This document shows, in pieces, positions 25,109 to 33,475 of a DNA stretch of 35,666 nucleotides. Each line of letters begins with the position of its first letter. The first letter of the stretch is position 1. The notes beneath the pieces were generated by a model that was not told the DNA's origin, ran no database searches, and was given only the letters and a program-made list of their open reading frames with translations. The position numbers and the translations under genes are program-made. The DNA comes from Pseudomonadota bacterium (lineage in GTDB: Bacteria > Pseudomonadota > Gammaproteobacteria > Burkholderiales > Thiobacillaceae), in contig JAUXXW010000178.1 of the NCBI GenBank assembly GCA_030684775.1, positions 1 through 35,666 of the forward strand, in the 5' to 3' direction.

Positions 25109-26385
25109 AATGCTGGTTGCCGATCCTCGCGCTCCTCACCAGCGGCGCCCTGGCAGCCGAACCGGCGCCGCCCCTCACTCTGGAAACCGTGCTGACGCAG
25201 GCCGAAGCGCCGCACCCCGACCTCGACCTCGCCCGCGCGCAACGGGCCGGCGCCCTGGCCGAACAACAACTCGCGGAGAGCCTCTCCGACTTCCGCGTCA
25301 CGCTGGAAGGCGCGCTGCGCACCGGGCGCAACCAACTCAACAACGACCGTTTCCAGCCCGACCACCAGGCCCGCCTCAACGCCCGCAAGACCCTGTTCGA
25401 TGCCGGCCGCCAGGACAGCGGCCTGGCGGCCGCGCGCGACGAAACCGCCGCGCGTGACCTGCAACTGCTCGACACCCGTGGCCAGCGCCGCCTCACCCTG
25501 ATGGCGCGCTATTTCGATGTACTGCTGGCCGACATGCAATACACCGCCGACACCGAATTCATGGCGACCGCCTACGTGTCCTGGGACAACGCCAAGGACC
25601 GCCTGGCCCTGGGGCAGATGGCGCAGTGGGAACTGGCGGAACTGGAGGCGCGCTACCTCGACAGCCTGGCGCGTCGCAATGACGTGCGCCGCAAGTTGCG
25701 CGACAAGCGCATGCAACTCGGCCTCGCGCTCAACCGTTCGGAAACCGTGCGGGAAGACTTGGTCGACCCCAAGCTCAGCGGCAACGAACGCAAGCTGCCG
25801 GAACTGATGCCGCTGCTCGACACCATGCTCGCGCACAACCCGCGCCTGCTGGCCCAGAAGCAATTGCTCACCGCCACGCGCAACCGCATCGAAGGCGTGC
25901 GCGCCGACAACCGTCCCAGCGTCGAATTCGAAGCCGAAGCCGCCGCCTGGAGCCGTGATTCCAGCACCCGCGACGACCTCCGCGCCGGCCTCAACTTCGT
26001 CTGGCCGCTATGGCAGGGTGGCCGCGTCGATGCCCGCATGGCGCGCGAACAGGCCACCTTCCAGGAACGCCAGGCCCAGCACGACAAGCTGCAACAGGAA
26101 CTGCGCCAGACCCTGGCCGACACCTGGGAAGAAATCCACTATCTGCGCGAAAGCGAACGCCGCGGCAGCGAAGCCAACTCACTCTACCGCGACCTCGCCC
26201 TGGAAAAAGCGCGCGCCGAATATGAACTGGAACTGAAAACCAACCTCGGCAGCAGCATGGCCGAAACCCAATCCGCCCGGCTGCGCAAACGCGCCGTCGA
26301 ATACCGCCTGGCACTCGCCATCGCGCGCCTGGAAGCCCTGCTGGGCACACCGCTGGAAACCGTGAAAGTAGAGGAAAAGATATGA
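25105..26385 (+). CDS. TolC-family outer membrane efflux protein
   Basis: A 426-residue protein with signal peptide (KCWLPILALLTSGALA). It carries two OEP-type halves rich in long amphipathic helices (LDLARAQRAGALAEQQLAES; RMAREQATFQERQAQHDKL; ETQSARLRKRAVEYRLALAI). This is the layout of outer membrane channels that dock with a membrane-fusion protein. It is translationally coupled to both neighbours by ATGA overlaps. A typical N-terminal lipobox is absent. Confidence 0.88.
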   Translation: MKCWLPILALLTSGALAAEPAPPLTLETVLTQAEAPHPDLDLARAQRAGALAEQQLAESLSDFRVTLEGALRTGRNQLNNDRFQPDHQARLNARKTLFDAGRQDSGLAAARDETAARDLQLLDTRGQRRLTLMARYFDVLLADMQYTADTEFMATAYVSWDNAKDRLALGQMAQWELAELEARYLDSLARRNDVRRKLRDKRMQLGLALNRSETVREDLVDPKLSGNERKLPELMPLLDTMLAHNPRLLAQKQLLTATRNRIEGVRADNRPSVEFEAEAAAWSRDSSTRDDLRAGLNFVWPLWQGGRVDARMAREQATFQERQAQHDKLQQELRQTLADTWEEIHYLRESERRGSEANSLYRDLALEKARAEYELELKTNLGSSMAETQSARLRKRAVEYRLALAIARLEALLGTPLETVKVEEKI

Positions 26386-27227
26386 ATCAGAGTCTTGTCG
26401 AGACTTTGCGAAACCCGCAGCACAGCTATTCCGTAGGGTGGATAAGCGAAGCGCATCCACCATTGGCGGCGAGGATGGTGGATGCGCTCCGCTTATCCAC
26501 CCTACCGCTTCTGTTCGCTTTGGTCGCCGGTAACGCCATGGCGGCTGACCTTCCCGCCACGCTTGACTGGTCCGGCCGCGTCAGCCTCACCTTGCCGGTC
26601 GCCGGCGTGATCGAACAGGTCAACGTCCAGGCCGGCCAGACGGTGAAAAAGGACGAACTGCTTGCCGCCCTCAACCCCACCCTGTTCAAAGCCGGCATCG
26701 CGGAAACCCGCGCCGACCTCGACCGCCTCATTCAGGAAGAAGCCGACGCCAGCCGCGACCTCGACCGGGTCAAGGAGCTCTACGCGCGCACCGTCTCCTC
26801 CACCACCGAACTCGACGCCGCCAAACTCCGCCACGCCCGCGCCCAGGCCGGGCTGGCCGCCGCCCAGGCGCGGGTGGAAAAAGCCCGCCGTCTGCTCGCC
26901 GAATCGGAACTGCGCGCCCCCTTCGACGCCATCATCCTCGCCCGCCATGGCGAACCCGGCCTGGTCATCACCTCCCCCTGCCAGCCCGCCGCCGTCGTCA
27001 GCATCGCCCGCGCCGACGAATGGCTCGCGCGCGCGCCCATCGAAGCCGCGCAAGCCGCCAACCTGCGTCTAGGCGAAGAAGCCAGCGTGCAGATCGCCGG
27101 CCAGACCGTCAAAGGCCGCATCCGCGCAATCACCGCGCAACCGGAAGGCCGCGCCCTCCTCGACGTCGTCCTCCCCCGCACCGCCGGCACCTGGGCCGGC
27201 CAGGCCGCCAGTATTCGCCTGCCCTGA
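26382..27227 (+). CDS. HlyD/RND-type periplasmic adaptor with repeat-derived N-terminus
   Basis: A 281-residue membrane-fusion protein. A split lipoyl domain is visible (VAGVIEQVNVQAGQTVKKDELLAALN and LRAPFDAIILARHGEPGLVI, each read in parts) around a helical hairpin with ELYARTVSSTTELDAAKL, followed by a short beta-barrel. The start at 26382 overlaps the tolC stop and has GAGG upstream. Between this start and the hydrophobic export segment (LPLLFALVAGNAMAA) lies a 73-bp palindromic repeat, translated in frame as VGWISEAHPPLAARMVDALRL. The n-region of the signal is therefore very long unless translation begins at ATG 26475, inside the right arm of the repeat. No inner-membrane pump follows. 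Confidence 0.85.
   Translation: MNQSLVETLRNPQHSYSVGWISEAHPPLAARMVDALRLSTLPLLFALVAGNAMAADLPATLDWSGRVSLTLPVAGVIEQVNVQAGQTVKKDELLAALNPTLFKAGIAETRADLDRLIQEEADASRDLDRVKELYARTVSSTTELDAAKLRHARAQAGLAAAQARVEKARRLLAESELRAPFDAIILARHGEPGLVITSPCQPAAVVSIARADEWLARAPIEAAQAANLRLGEEASVQIAGQTVKGRIRAITAQPEGRALLDVVLPRTAGTWAGQAASIRLP
26433..26505. repeat. 73-bp palindromic repeat inside the adaptor gene
   Basis: Two 31-bp arms (26433-26463 and 26475-26505) are complementary except for one position and enclose an 11-nt centre. The edges are GTAGGGTGGAT and ATCCACCCTAC. This edge style (GTAGG...CCTAC) is shared with the repeats at 27306-27435 and 27462-27487. The element keeps the reading frame of the adaptor open. 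Confidence 0.9.
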
Positions 27228-27305
27228 CACCCACCTTGTTAGGTAGCGTGGGGCGTTGATGCTTCACGACCTCTCCTCGCCCGATCAATCTGAATCCATA
27301 GAAGC

Positions 27306-27435
27306 GTAGGTTGGGCAAAGCGCAGCGTGCCCAACAACCCGTCGCCATGTTGGGCACGCCGCGCTTTGCAGCCGCAAGGGGCACGCCGGATTCGTAAGCC
27401 GCTAAAGCGGACAACGACTCCGCTGCCCAACCTAC
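27306..27435. repeat. Composite palindromic repeat downstream of the adaptor gene
   Basis: Outer arms GTAGGTTGGGC (27306-27316) and GCCCAACCTAC (27425-27435) are perfect complements. Inside them lie 20-bp arms (27317-27336 and 27349-27368) with one mismatch. About 55 nt of further sequence stand between the right inner and right outer arm, as though a second element had inserted into a symmetric palindrome. Confidence 0.8.
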
Positions 27436-27440
27436 GTCTA

Positions 27441-27487
27441 CTTGCCCGCGATTGGTGGCGGCTATCGCGGGCAAGCCCGCTCCTACG
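27441..27487. repeat. REP-like element related to the palindrome in ispE
   Basis: CTTGCCCGCGAT (27441-27452) and ATCGCGGGCAAG (27464-27475) are perfect inverted copies. The right part continues as GCGGGCAAGCCCGCTCCTACG, of which 27462-27486 matches ispE 4473-4497 at 23 of 25 positions. It lies between the adaptor gene and the convergent GH77 gene. Confidence 0.75.
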
Positions 27488-27512
27488 ACGCGGCCAACGG
27501 CTGTTTCCAGGA

Positions 27513-29453
27513 TCAATCGACGCGCCAGCCCGCGCGAGCCTCCAACCTGGCGATGAGTGCCGAACTGGCGCGGGCGATTTCCGGGCGGGCGCGCAAGGCC
27601 AGCGCCAGCGCCGCGTGGAGGTTGAGCGCCTCGCCTCGACTCGTGTCTTCTGCATGGCGGCGGGCAAAGTCCGGTGGCACCCGCAGGATCCAGTTGTCCT
27701 CGGCCACTTTGCCCGGCACGTTGTAGCTCTCCTCCAGCCCGAACAGGTCGGCGAAGAACAGCATGACGTGGCGGGCGGGACTCAGGAACAGGTCCGCCAC
27801 CTTGGCGTGGGCCAGTTTTCGGTAGTCGGCGGCCAGAACGGCGGCCAGTGGCTCGGGGGCATCCGGGCGCAAACGACGCGCGAGATAGGCCGCCTGCCGG
27901 CATCCTTCATCCCGCCCCTGCCAACCTTTAGCCAGGCGCCATAGTGACGGCGTGTCGTGGTTACCCACCATGACCCAGTCCTCGGGCTGCGCGTTCTCGC
28001 CACGATAGACGTCTCGGGGATCGTCCAGATTCGCCTTCTGGGTCACCCGGAAGCGACCCAGACCGTGCTGCAGGCGTACCCGCCGCAGCGGCAGCGGCTC
28101 GGTAGAGAGCACCTCGCACAAAATATCCTCGCGGCGCCGGCCGTGGGTGCTCACCTGTGCCATGAGGGCATCCACGAGCAACGCGTAGCGACCCTCCTGA
28201 TCGAGGTCGAGGTCTCGCACCCAATCGTCCGCGTAACGCGGCCGTGTCCGGTCGACCTGCTCCGGCCGCGCGATGGCATGTCGGCCCAACCCGGGATGGT
28301 CGGGCAGGTCCGGTGAAGCGAACAGCCGCGCCCCGTTCTGCACCGCGTGATACGGGTCAGGGTCGTCAGCGCGATAGACCCAGGGGCAGACCAGGCCGTG
28401 CGGATGATCCAGACGCAGGCCGTCAAACTCCGCGAGCATCTTGCCCAGGCGCTCGGCGACGAAATCGAGCACCGGGCCGGAGCCGCCATCGGCGCCCAGA
28501 TAGCGCGCCGGGTCCAGCACCTGGTAGTTCCACGGCTGGCCCTCGACATTGGTACGGCTGGGTGGCGCGCCCATGCAGTAGTCGCGCAGCAGCAAAGCCT
28601 GCCGACTCCAGGCATCGCGCTGTGAAAAACCCACCTGCACGTCACCGTAAATCTTCAGCCCCAACGCCCGCATGCGGCCAAGGAGGGCCCGATGCTGTTC
28701 CAGCAGGATGAGTTGGACCAGGGCGTAGCGTTCCAGGAGGCCACCATATTTCAACCGCAAAGCCTGCCGCCTACCCTCGCAGGCCGCCGCGACCGCGGCC
28801 GGCGGGTCGGGCAACAATCGGTCCAAACCGCCCTCACCTGCTTGCGGCCACTGCCGCCAGGGCAGGTGTCCGTGTTCCTGGCAAAGCGCCTCATACAGGG
28901 CGTCGTCGCGCAACCAGCGGTTGTTTTGCCAGAGGTCGGCAAGCGCGATGCTCAGCCGCACCGCTTCGGGCTCACCCTGCCGGCGCGCCTCGGTGAAACG
29001 GTGATGGATCTCGTCCAGCGCATGCTCATAGGTGTCGAACGCGTAAGCGTAGGCCACCCCGCACCCGTCGGGACGCGGATTGCCGGCCACCGCCGCGCGC
29101 CAGGTTTCTTCGCTCAACAAGCCGCCCCACGCGGCATCGTGAGCGAGGGCGCCCAGATCCAGGGAAAGGAAATTGCGGGAGAACAGCGTGCCGTCATAGG
29201 GCGAAGGGTTGACCGAAGAGGTCTGCCCCTGCGGGCCCAGTTGCAGACCCGTGAAACCCAGGGAACGAGCGAAGCCGGCCAGCGCCAGCCCCCCCGCGCC
29301 GTAGGGACTGCCACGCCCGCAGTCCTCGCCTTCCACACCGGGAAAACTGGCATCGTGCACCGCCAGAAGAAAATCCGACTTGCCCAGCAGGCGCAGGGCC
29401 TCGGAAAGGTCAGGGTCGGGCTGGAATTGCGTTGATCTCGGCGGGTCGAGCAT
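27513..29453 (-). CDS. Divergent GH77 4-alpha-glucanotransferase (amylomaltase-like)
   Basis: About 646 residues. GH77 landmarks are SPYDGTLFSRNFLSLDL near the N-terminus, IYGDVQVGFSQRDAW, the nucleophile region FDGLRLDHPHGLVCPW, the acid/base block EDILCEVLSTEPLPL, and the transition-state stabiliser VGNHDTPSLW. This suggests transfer of alpha-1,4-glucan segments in glycogen or maltodextrin metabolism. The substitutions (RLDHPHG instead of the usual RIDHFRG; CEVLS instead of AEDLG) mark a divergent branch, so the activity may differ. ATG 29453 is chosen; an in-frame TTG at 29471 is equally free of a clear ribosome site. No glycogen genes are adjacent. Confidence 0.78.
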   Translation of the reverse strand: MLDPPRSTQFQPDPDLSEALRLLGKSDFLLAVHDASFPGVEGEDCGRGSPYGAGGLALAGFARSLGFTGLQLGPQGQTSSVNPSPYDGTLFSRNFLSLDLGALAHDAAWGGLLSEETWRAAVAGNPRPDGCGVAYAYAFDTYEHALDEIHHRFTEARRQGEPEAVRLSIALADLWQNNRWLRDDALYEALCQEHGHLPWRQWPQAGEGGLDRLLPDPPAAVAAACEGRRQALRLKYGGLLERYALVQLILLEQHRALLGRMRALGLKIYGDVQVGFSQRDAWSRQALLLRDYCMGAPPSRTNVEGQPWNYQVLDPARYLGADGGSGPVLDFVAERLGKMLAEFDGLRLDHPHGLVCPWVYRADDPDPYHAVQNGARLFASPDLPDHPGLGRHAIARPEQVDRTRPRYADDWVRDLDLDQEGRYALLVDALMAQVSTHGRRREDILCEVLSTEPLPLRRVRLQHGLGRFRVTQKANLDDPRDVYRGENAQPEDWVMVGNHDTPSLWRLAKGWQGRDEGCRQAAYLARRLRPDAPEPLAAVLAADYRKLAHAKVADLFLSPARHVMLFFADLFGLEESYNVPGKVAEDNWILRVPPDFARRHAEDTSRGEALNLHAALALALRARPEIARASSALIARLEARAGWRVD

Positions 29454-29471
29454 CTGAAGGTCTGGCGGCAA

Positions 29472-30051
29472 GCTGTGCTCAGCTTACACCATCCCGTCTC
29501 ACCGCTTCACCCTGCCAGGGGATTGGCGATCATGTGAAAGCCAACTTCACTTGAGCCGTTGGATGTTCTGAAGCGCCGCCAGCCTGATAGGCAGCAAGTA
29601 CCGACCAGGAACAGCCGCCGAGATAACCTTTATTAGCACAGATGAGTGGCTGGTGTTCAGCGCCTTGCCGACCCTCAGGACGAAGAGACCGATGACTCTT
29701 GATCGGCCAAACCGGACGGCTAGGCGGTGCCTCCAGCTTGGTGTGAACGTCAGCAATTGGGATCGCATGCGTCGGGCCGTGTCCGGCCAGGCACCACCGT
29801 TGGCGGAGCGGGAAAACTGTGTTGATGTGCGACCGGTTTGCTGCGGTAAACGGCCTGCCGTGAGACTGACACGGTCATCGGTGCATCAGCCATGGCATCA
29901 GTCAGACACATCGCGGCGGCCGAGCTCAGTTTTGCTTTATCAGCGGCCTTCATGCTCAGCAAGCTGATAGTCACGGAGCATGATGTATCGACCTTCACCC
30001 GCACAGTTCAACCAGACAACCAGAGGGTAACAAGGAGGCGTAATCAACGGA
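29472..30051. other. Intergenic region without recognisable genes (580 bp)
   Basis: Between the GH77 gene and the Sel1 gene stop there is no frame with a convincing ribosome site or known family. Short open stretches on both strands (for example minus 29750-30004) have no recognisable domain. Nothing resembles a tRNA or a strong terminator. It may be decayed sequence at the border between core and accessory DNA. Confidence 0.5.
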
Positions 30052-31101
30052 CTACCGCCGCCCTACTCGTTGGTCATCGACAGGTATCGGTTGCCATTTC
30101 TCAATCTGGCGATCGGCGGTCTGTCGCTGGGTGGGGGTCAGGCGCTCGCGGCCCAGATCACGAAGTTCAGACACTTGCGGCATTTGGCGAGCGGCCAGAG
30201 ACCACCAGACATAGGCCTGCACGGGATCTATGCCGACACCGACGCCTTCATCATAAAAACTACCGAGTTCCACTTGCGACCGAGGGTGCCCGCGTTCAGC
30301 TGCGGCCAAAACCCAGCGCAGGGCCTCGTCATCGCTCTTCGTCACACCCTGCCCATTCAGGTAAGCAAGTCCAAGCTCATATTGCGCCGGCGGGTATGCG
30401 GCGTGGGCGGCGCGCGTCAGCCATCGGACCGACTCCGCGTCGTCCTTCGGTACCCCTTGTCCCTTCCTGTGAAGCAAAGCTAGATAGAACTGCGCGGCGG
30501 GCAGGCCGTCATCTGCGGCGAGCCGAAACCACTTGGCCGCCTCTGATTCGTCCTGGGCAACGCTCCGGCCAAACCGATAAAAGACACCGATGTTCAAACG
30601 CGCGCTGGGATGTCCTGCTTCCGCGGCCTTGCGAAACCACTCAAACGCCTGAGCATTGTCCCTGGCGACGCCTTCCCCATCCGCGTACAACACGCCCAGG
30701 TTGTAGGCACCGCTGGCGTGGCCTTGGCTTGCCGCCTTGCGATACCACTCAGCCGCAACCGCCTGATCCTTGGACACCCCACGGCCGCCCGCATACATCA
30801 CGCCGACGTTGTACTGTCCTTCGAGATGGCCCTGTCTTGCAGACTTGCGATACCAGGACAAGGCCAAGTCATCGTTGCGCGGAACCCCCAGCAGCCCGTA
30901 GGAATAGACGCTGCCGAGCACGGCCTGCGCTTCCGCGTCCCCCTGTTCCGCTCCAGCACGCAAGGTCTGCACAGCGACGGTACGGTCGCCTCGTTCCAGC
31001 GCCTTCTGAGCTTCTTGGGTCGGGCTCGCATAAACATGTGCCGAAAACAGCACTACCACGAACCCACACAGCGTGATCAGACGCACGATCAACCTCCGCA
31101 T
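30052..31101 (-). CDS. Secreted Sel1-repeat protein
   Basis: Up to 349 residues with a signal peptide (VRLITLCGFVVVLFSAHVYA) and seven Sel1-like repeats in tandem. Examples are EGQYNVGVMYAGGRGVSKD, SGAYNLGVLYADGEGVARD and PAQYELGLAYLNGQGVTKS; the last unit ends in VWWSLAARQ. Such solenoids mediate protein-protein contacts in the periplasm or at the surface. Start choice: ATG 31101 has no ribosome site, whereas GTG 31086 is preceded by GGAGG at 6 nt, making a 344-residue protein more likely. Sel1 proteins are known as immunity proteins of some T6SS phospholipase effectors and as signalling scaffolds; neither partner is visible here. It is divergent from the ankyrin genes. Confidence 0.9.
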   Translation of the reverse strand: MRRLIVRLITLCGFVVVLFSAHVYASPTQEAQKALERGDRTVAVQTLRAGAEQGDAEAQAVLGSVYSYGLLGVPRNDDLALSWYRKSARQGHLEGQYNVGVMYAGGRGVSKDQAVAAEWYRKAASQGHASGAYNLGVLYADGEGVARDNAQAFEWFRKAAEAGHPSARLNIGVFYRFGRSVAQDESEAAKWFRLAADDGLPAAQFYLALLHRKGQGVPKDDAESVRWLTRAAHAAYPPAQYELGLAYLNGQGVTKSDDEALRWVLAAAERGHPRSQVELGSFYDEGVGVGIDPVQAYVWWSLAARQMPQVSELRDLGRERLTPTQRQTADRQIEKWQPIPVDDQRVGRR

Positions 31102-31303
31102 CCAATGATGGTCTTTTCAGCTTAGACGACCACCATTCATGCCGACTGGTGGCTGCACACCGATTGCGCGAGATCTGGATGCCAAGACAGCCATCGACCG
31201 GATCCGACCAGGGGCCGGCGGTCTTGGTCCCATGGAGAATCCTGCAGTAGTGGTCTAGAAATCAATAAGAAGAGCAGGATGTTTTTTTGAACGGGGGGCA
31301 AGG

Positions 31304-32401
31304 ATGAAATTGATCGCTCATGGATTTCCGGTCAGGTTGGTGGCTTTGCTCGCTGCTTGTGGGTTGCCTCTCTCTAGTCTGGGCGCCGCGGAAACAGACC
31401 CTGTATTGGAACGGATTATGGAGGCGTGCGTTAAAGCCAAGACACCCGCCGCCTTGAAGCAGATCGGGCCAAAGTTCAAAAATCGTGAAGAAGCCGCCCA
31501 ATTAGTCCAATTCATTTGTCGAACCCAGGCGCGCGTCTGCATGGATAAACCTGATGGCGATGATTGCCTGAAGGTACTTCACGACTACAGATTAGGCGAT
31601 CCGAACTACACCCCGCAGCTTGGAGCATCTTTGTATGGTGCCGCAGAGCGGGGTGCCAGCGATATCGTTCGTGACTTGCTGGCCAACGGCTTCGATCCGA
31701 ACTGGCATAACGAGGTAGGCTGGACGCCATTGATGATCGCCGCCGCCGAGGGGCATAAGGACACGGTGGCCTTGCTGCTGGAAGCCAAGGCCAACCCCAA
31801 CGCGCGCAACACTTTTGGGCGGACTGCGTTGATGTACGCGTCGAAATACGGCTTCATATCCATAGTCAAAATGCTGCTTGAGGCCGGTGCCGATCCCAAT
31901 GTCAGACCGAAGAAGATTGATGACCAGACTGCCCTGATAGCGGCATCAGAGCAAGGCCACCTTGAAGTGGTACTTGCCTTGTTGGGGCATGGGGCGGACG
32001 CCAACATAGAAATCATCTATGGCTATTCGCCTCTATCGGCCGCAGTGGGGAAGGACTACGCCAACATTGTGAACGCCTTGTTGAAGGCACGCGCCGACCC
32101 GAACCAGAAAAATACTTTTGGGAACAGCCCATTTCTCCTTGCCATATCCGCCGGTCATACTGAGATAGTCAAACTCATGCTGGAATCCGGCGCCAATCCT
32201 GACTCAAAGAACGTCATATCGAACACCGCATTGATGATTGCCTCGCTGCGTGGGAATATGGATATCGTGAAAGTATTGATCGCCAAAGGCGCCGAGGTCA
32301 ATGCCCTTAACATGATGGGGAGGTCGGCTATCACGATGGCAAAAGATGGAGGCTACGATATAGTAATTGAAATACTCAGACAAGCGGGAGCAACTGAATA
32401 A
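31304..32401 (+). CDS. Exported ankyrin-repeat protein (8 repeats, three-Cys module)
   Basis: A 365-residue protein starting with a Sec signal-like segment (PVRLVALLAACGLPLSSLGA). Residues about 30-95 form a helical, cysteine-containing module (ICRTQARVCMDKPDGDDC). Eight ankyrin repeats follow to the C-terminus, for example GWTPLMIAAAEGHKDTVALL and GRTALMYASKYGFISIVKML. The ribosome site GGGGGGCAAGG precedes the ATG. Repeats 1-4 and the last repeat align with those of the lipoprotein at 34151, so the two are paralogues. Function is unknown: ankyrin stacks bind proteins, and export suggests a periplasmic partner. LAACG in the signal could also be a lipobox, but it lies early. Confidence 0.85.
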   Translation: MKLIAHGFPVRLVALLAACGLPLSSLGAAETDPVLERIMEACVKAKTPAALKQIGPKFKNREEAAQLVQFICRTQARVCMDKPDGDDCLKVLHDYRLGDPNYTPQLGASLYGAAERGASDIVRDLLANGFDPNWHNEVGWTPLMIAAAEGHKDTVALLLEAKANPNARNTFGRTALMYASKYGFISIVKMLLEAGADPNVRPKKIDDQTALIAASEQGHLEVVLALLGHGADANIEIIYGYSPLSAAVGKDYANIVNALLKARADPNQKNTFGNSPFLLAISAGHTEIVKLMLESGANPDSKNVISNTALMIASLRGNMDIVKVLIAKGAEVNALNMMGRSAITMAKDGGYDIVIEILRQAGATE

Positions 32402-32423
32402 TATCTGACAGGAGGGAAAGGAC

Positions 32424-33296
32424 ATGAAAACCAGATTCCAAACGTTTATTATTACAGCATTGGCATGTATTATTTATTCGTCTTCAAGTATGGCGGGACC
32501 ACTCCATGACGCCATAAAAGATAAAAACAAGAAGCAGATAGAAATGTTGATCGTTCAAGGCGTCGGATTGAATGAGACAGATAAGGAAGGGTATACGCCA
32601 CTCCACTTGGCAGCCATGGCCGGTAACCTGGAATTAGGAAAACAGCTTATTTCTCATGGCGCCAACCCTAATGCCAGAGGTAAACATGGCGCCCCACCTC
32701 TGCAATGGGCGATCCTTGGTGGGCATGCTGAGTTTGTTGAATTACTGATTAATAAGGGGGCAAGTGTTGAACTAAGGGACGATTATTTTCTCACCCCGCT
32801 GCATATCGCAGCAATGGAAGAAAATACGGACATAGTGATATTTCTCGTTGCACAGGGTGCCGACGTGAATGCTCAAGGGAAAGATGGCGCCACGCCTTTG
32901 CACTGGGCAGCCAAGCCTGGGAATCAGACCGTGGTGGAAGTGTTACTCGCGAATGGCGCCGATGTCGATGCTACGAACCAATACGGCACCACCGCGCTAC
33001 ATGTCGTGGCCGAGACGGGACATATCCCTATTGCAACCATACTGATCGCCAGGGGGGCGAATGTCAATGCCAAGGGCATCATCAACTCGACACCTCTCCA
33101 CTATGCGGCGCTGACTGGGCAGTTGCAGATGGCAAAGCTCCTTATTGAAAGGGGCGCCAAAGTCAATGCCACCAACGAAATGGGTGCCACCTCTTTACAA
33201 ATAGCCGCAGAATATGGTCATGCCGATGTTGTTGATCTCCTCAAGAAGCATGGAGGTCGTCAAGGCTCAATCAATAATAGTGGTGGGCATGAGTGA
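32424..33296 (+). CDS. Exported ankyrin-repeat protein (8 repeats)
   Basis: A 290-residue protein with a signal peptide (TFIITALACIIYSSSSMA; cleavage before GPLHDA) followed directly by eight ankyrin units close to consensus, such as GYTPLHLAAMAGNLELGKQL, GATPLHWAAKPGNQTVVEVL and NSTPLHYAALTGQLQMAKLL. Unlike its two neighbours it lacks the cysteine module. CAGGAGG lies 9 nt before the ATG, and the gap to the preceding gene is 22 nt, so they are probably co-transcribed. Codons with A/T at the third position are frequent, unlike the housekeeping genes, which points to transfer. No binding partner is known. Confidence 0.87.
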   Translation: MKTRFQTFIITALACIIYSSSSMAGPLHDAIKDKNKKQIEMLIVQGVGLNETDKEGYTPLHLAAMAGNLELGKQLISHGANPNARGKHGAPPLQWAILGGHAEFVELLINKGASVELRDDYFLTPLHIAAMEENTDIVIFLVAQGADVNAQGKDGATPLHWAAKPGNQTVVEVLLANGADVDATNQYGTTALHVVAETGHIPIATILIARGANVNAKGIINSTPLHYAALTGQLQMAKLLIERGAKVNATNEMGATSLQIAAEYGHADVVDLLKKHGGRQGSINNSGGHE

Positions 33297-33354
33297 TTAG
33301 CCTGCTCATGCCACGCTCCATAGGTGATCGAGCGGCGAAATATCAGGAGTAGAC

Positions 33355-33420
33355 ATGCTTTACGTAGTGCCATGGAGGCCATGGCTCACAATAAGTTCAA
33401 GCCTTGGTAAGATAATGTGA
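33355..33420 (+). CDS. Possible 21-residue leader or gene remnant
   Basis: An ATG at 33355 has a strong ribosome site (AGGAG, 5 nt spacing) and opens 21 codons beginning MLYVVPWRPWLTISSSLG, ending at TGA 33418-33420. It stands in the gap before the orphan lipoprotein. It could be a leader peptide, a small protein, or the start of a gene lost by deletion. Support rests on the ribosome site alone. Confidence 0.25.
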   Translation: MLYVVPWRPWLTISSSLGKIM

Positions 33421-33475
33421 ACTAGGCTCATTTGGCACGGCTCATTTAAAAATACCTACATATTGGACAATCATT

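Noticed and set aside
26433-27487. CRISPR array
   Set aside because: The repeats are palindromes of different lengths without regular spacers; no cas genes are present.
29547-30004. Short minus-strand frames (73 and 84 codons) as genes
   Set aside because: No ribosome sites, no domains, and they overlap each other in different frames.
29892-31076. 394-codon plus-strand frame over the Sel1 gene
   Set aside because: Antisense to seven clear Sel1 repeats; composition is Arg/Pro-rich with no domain.
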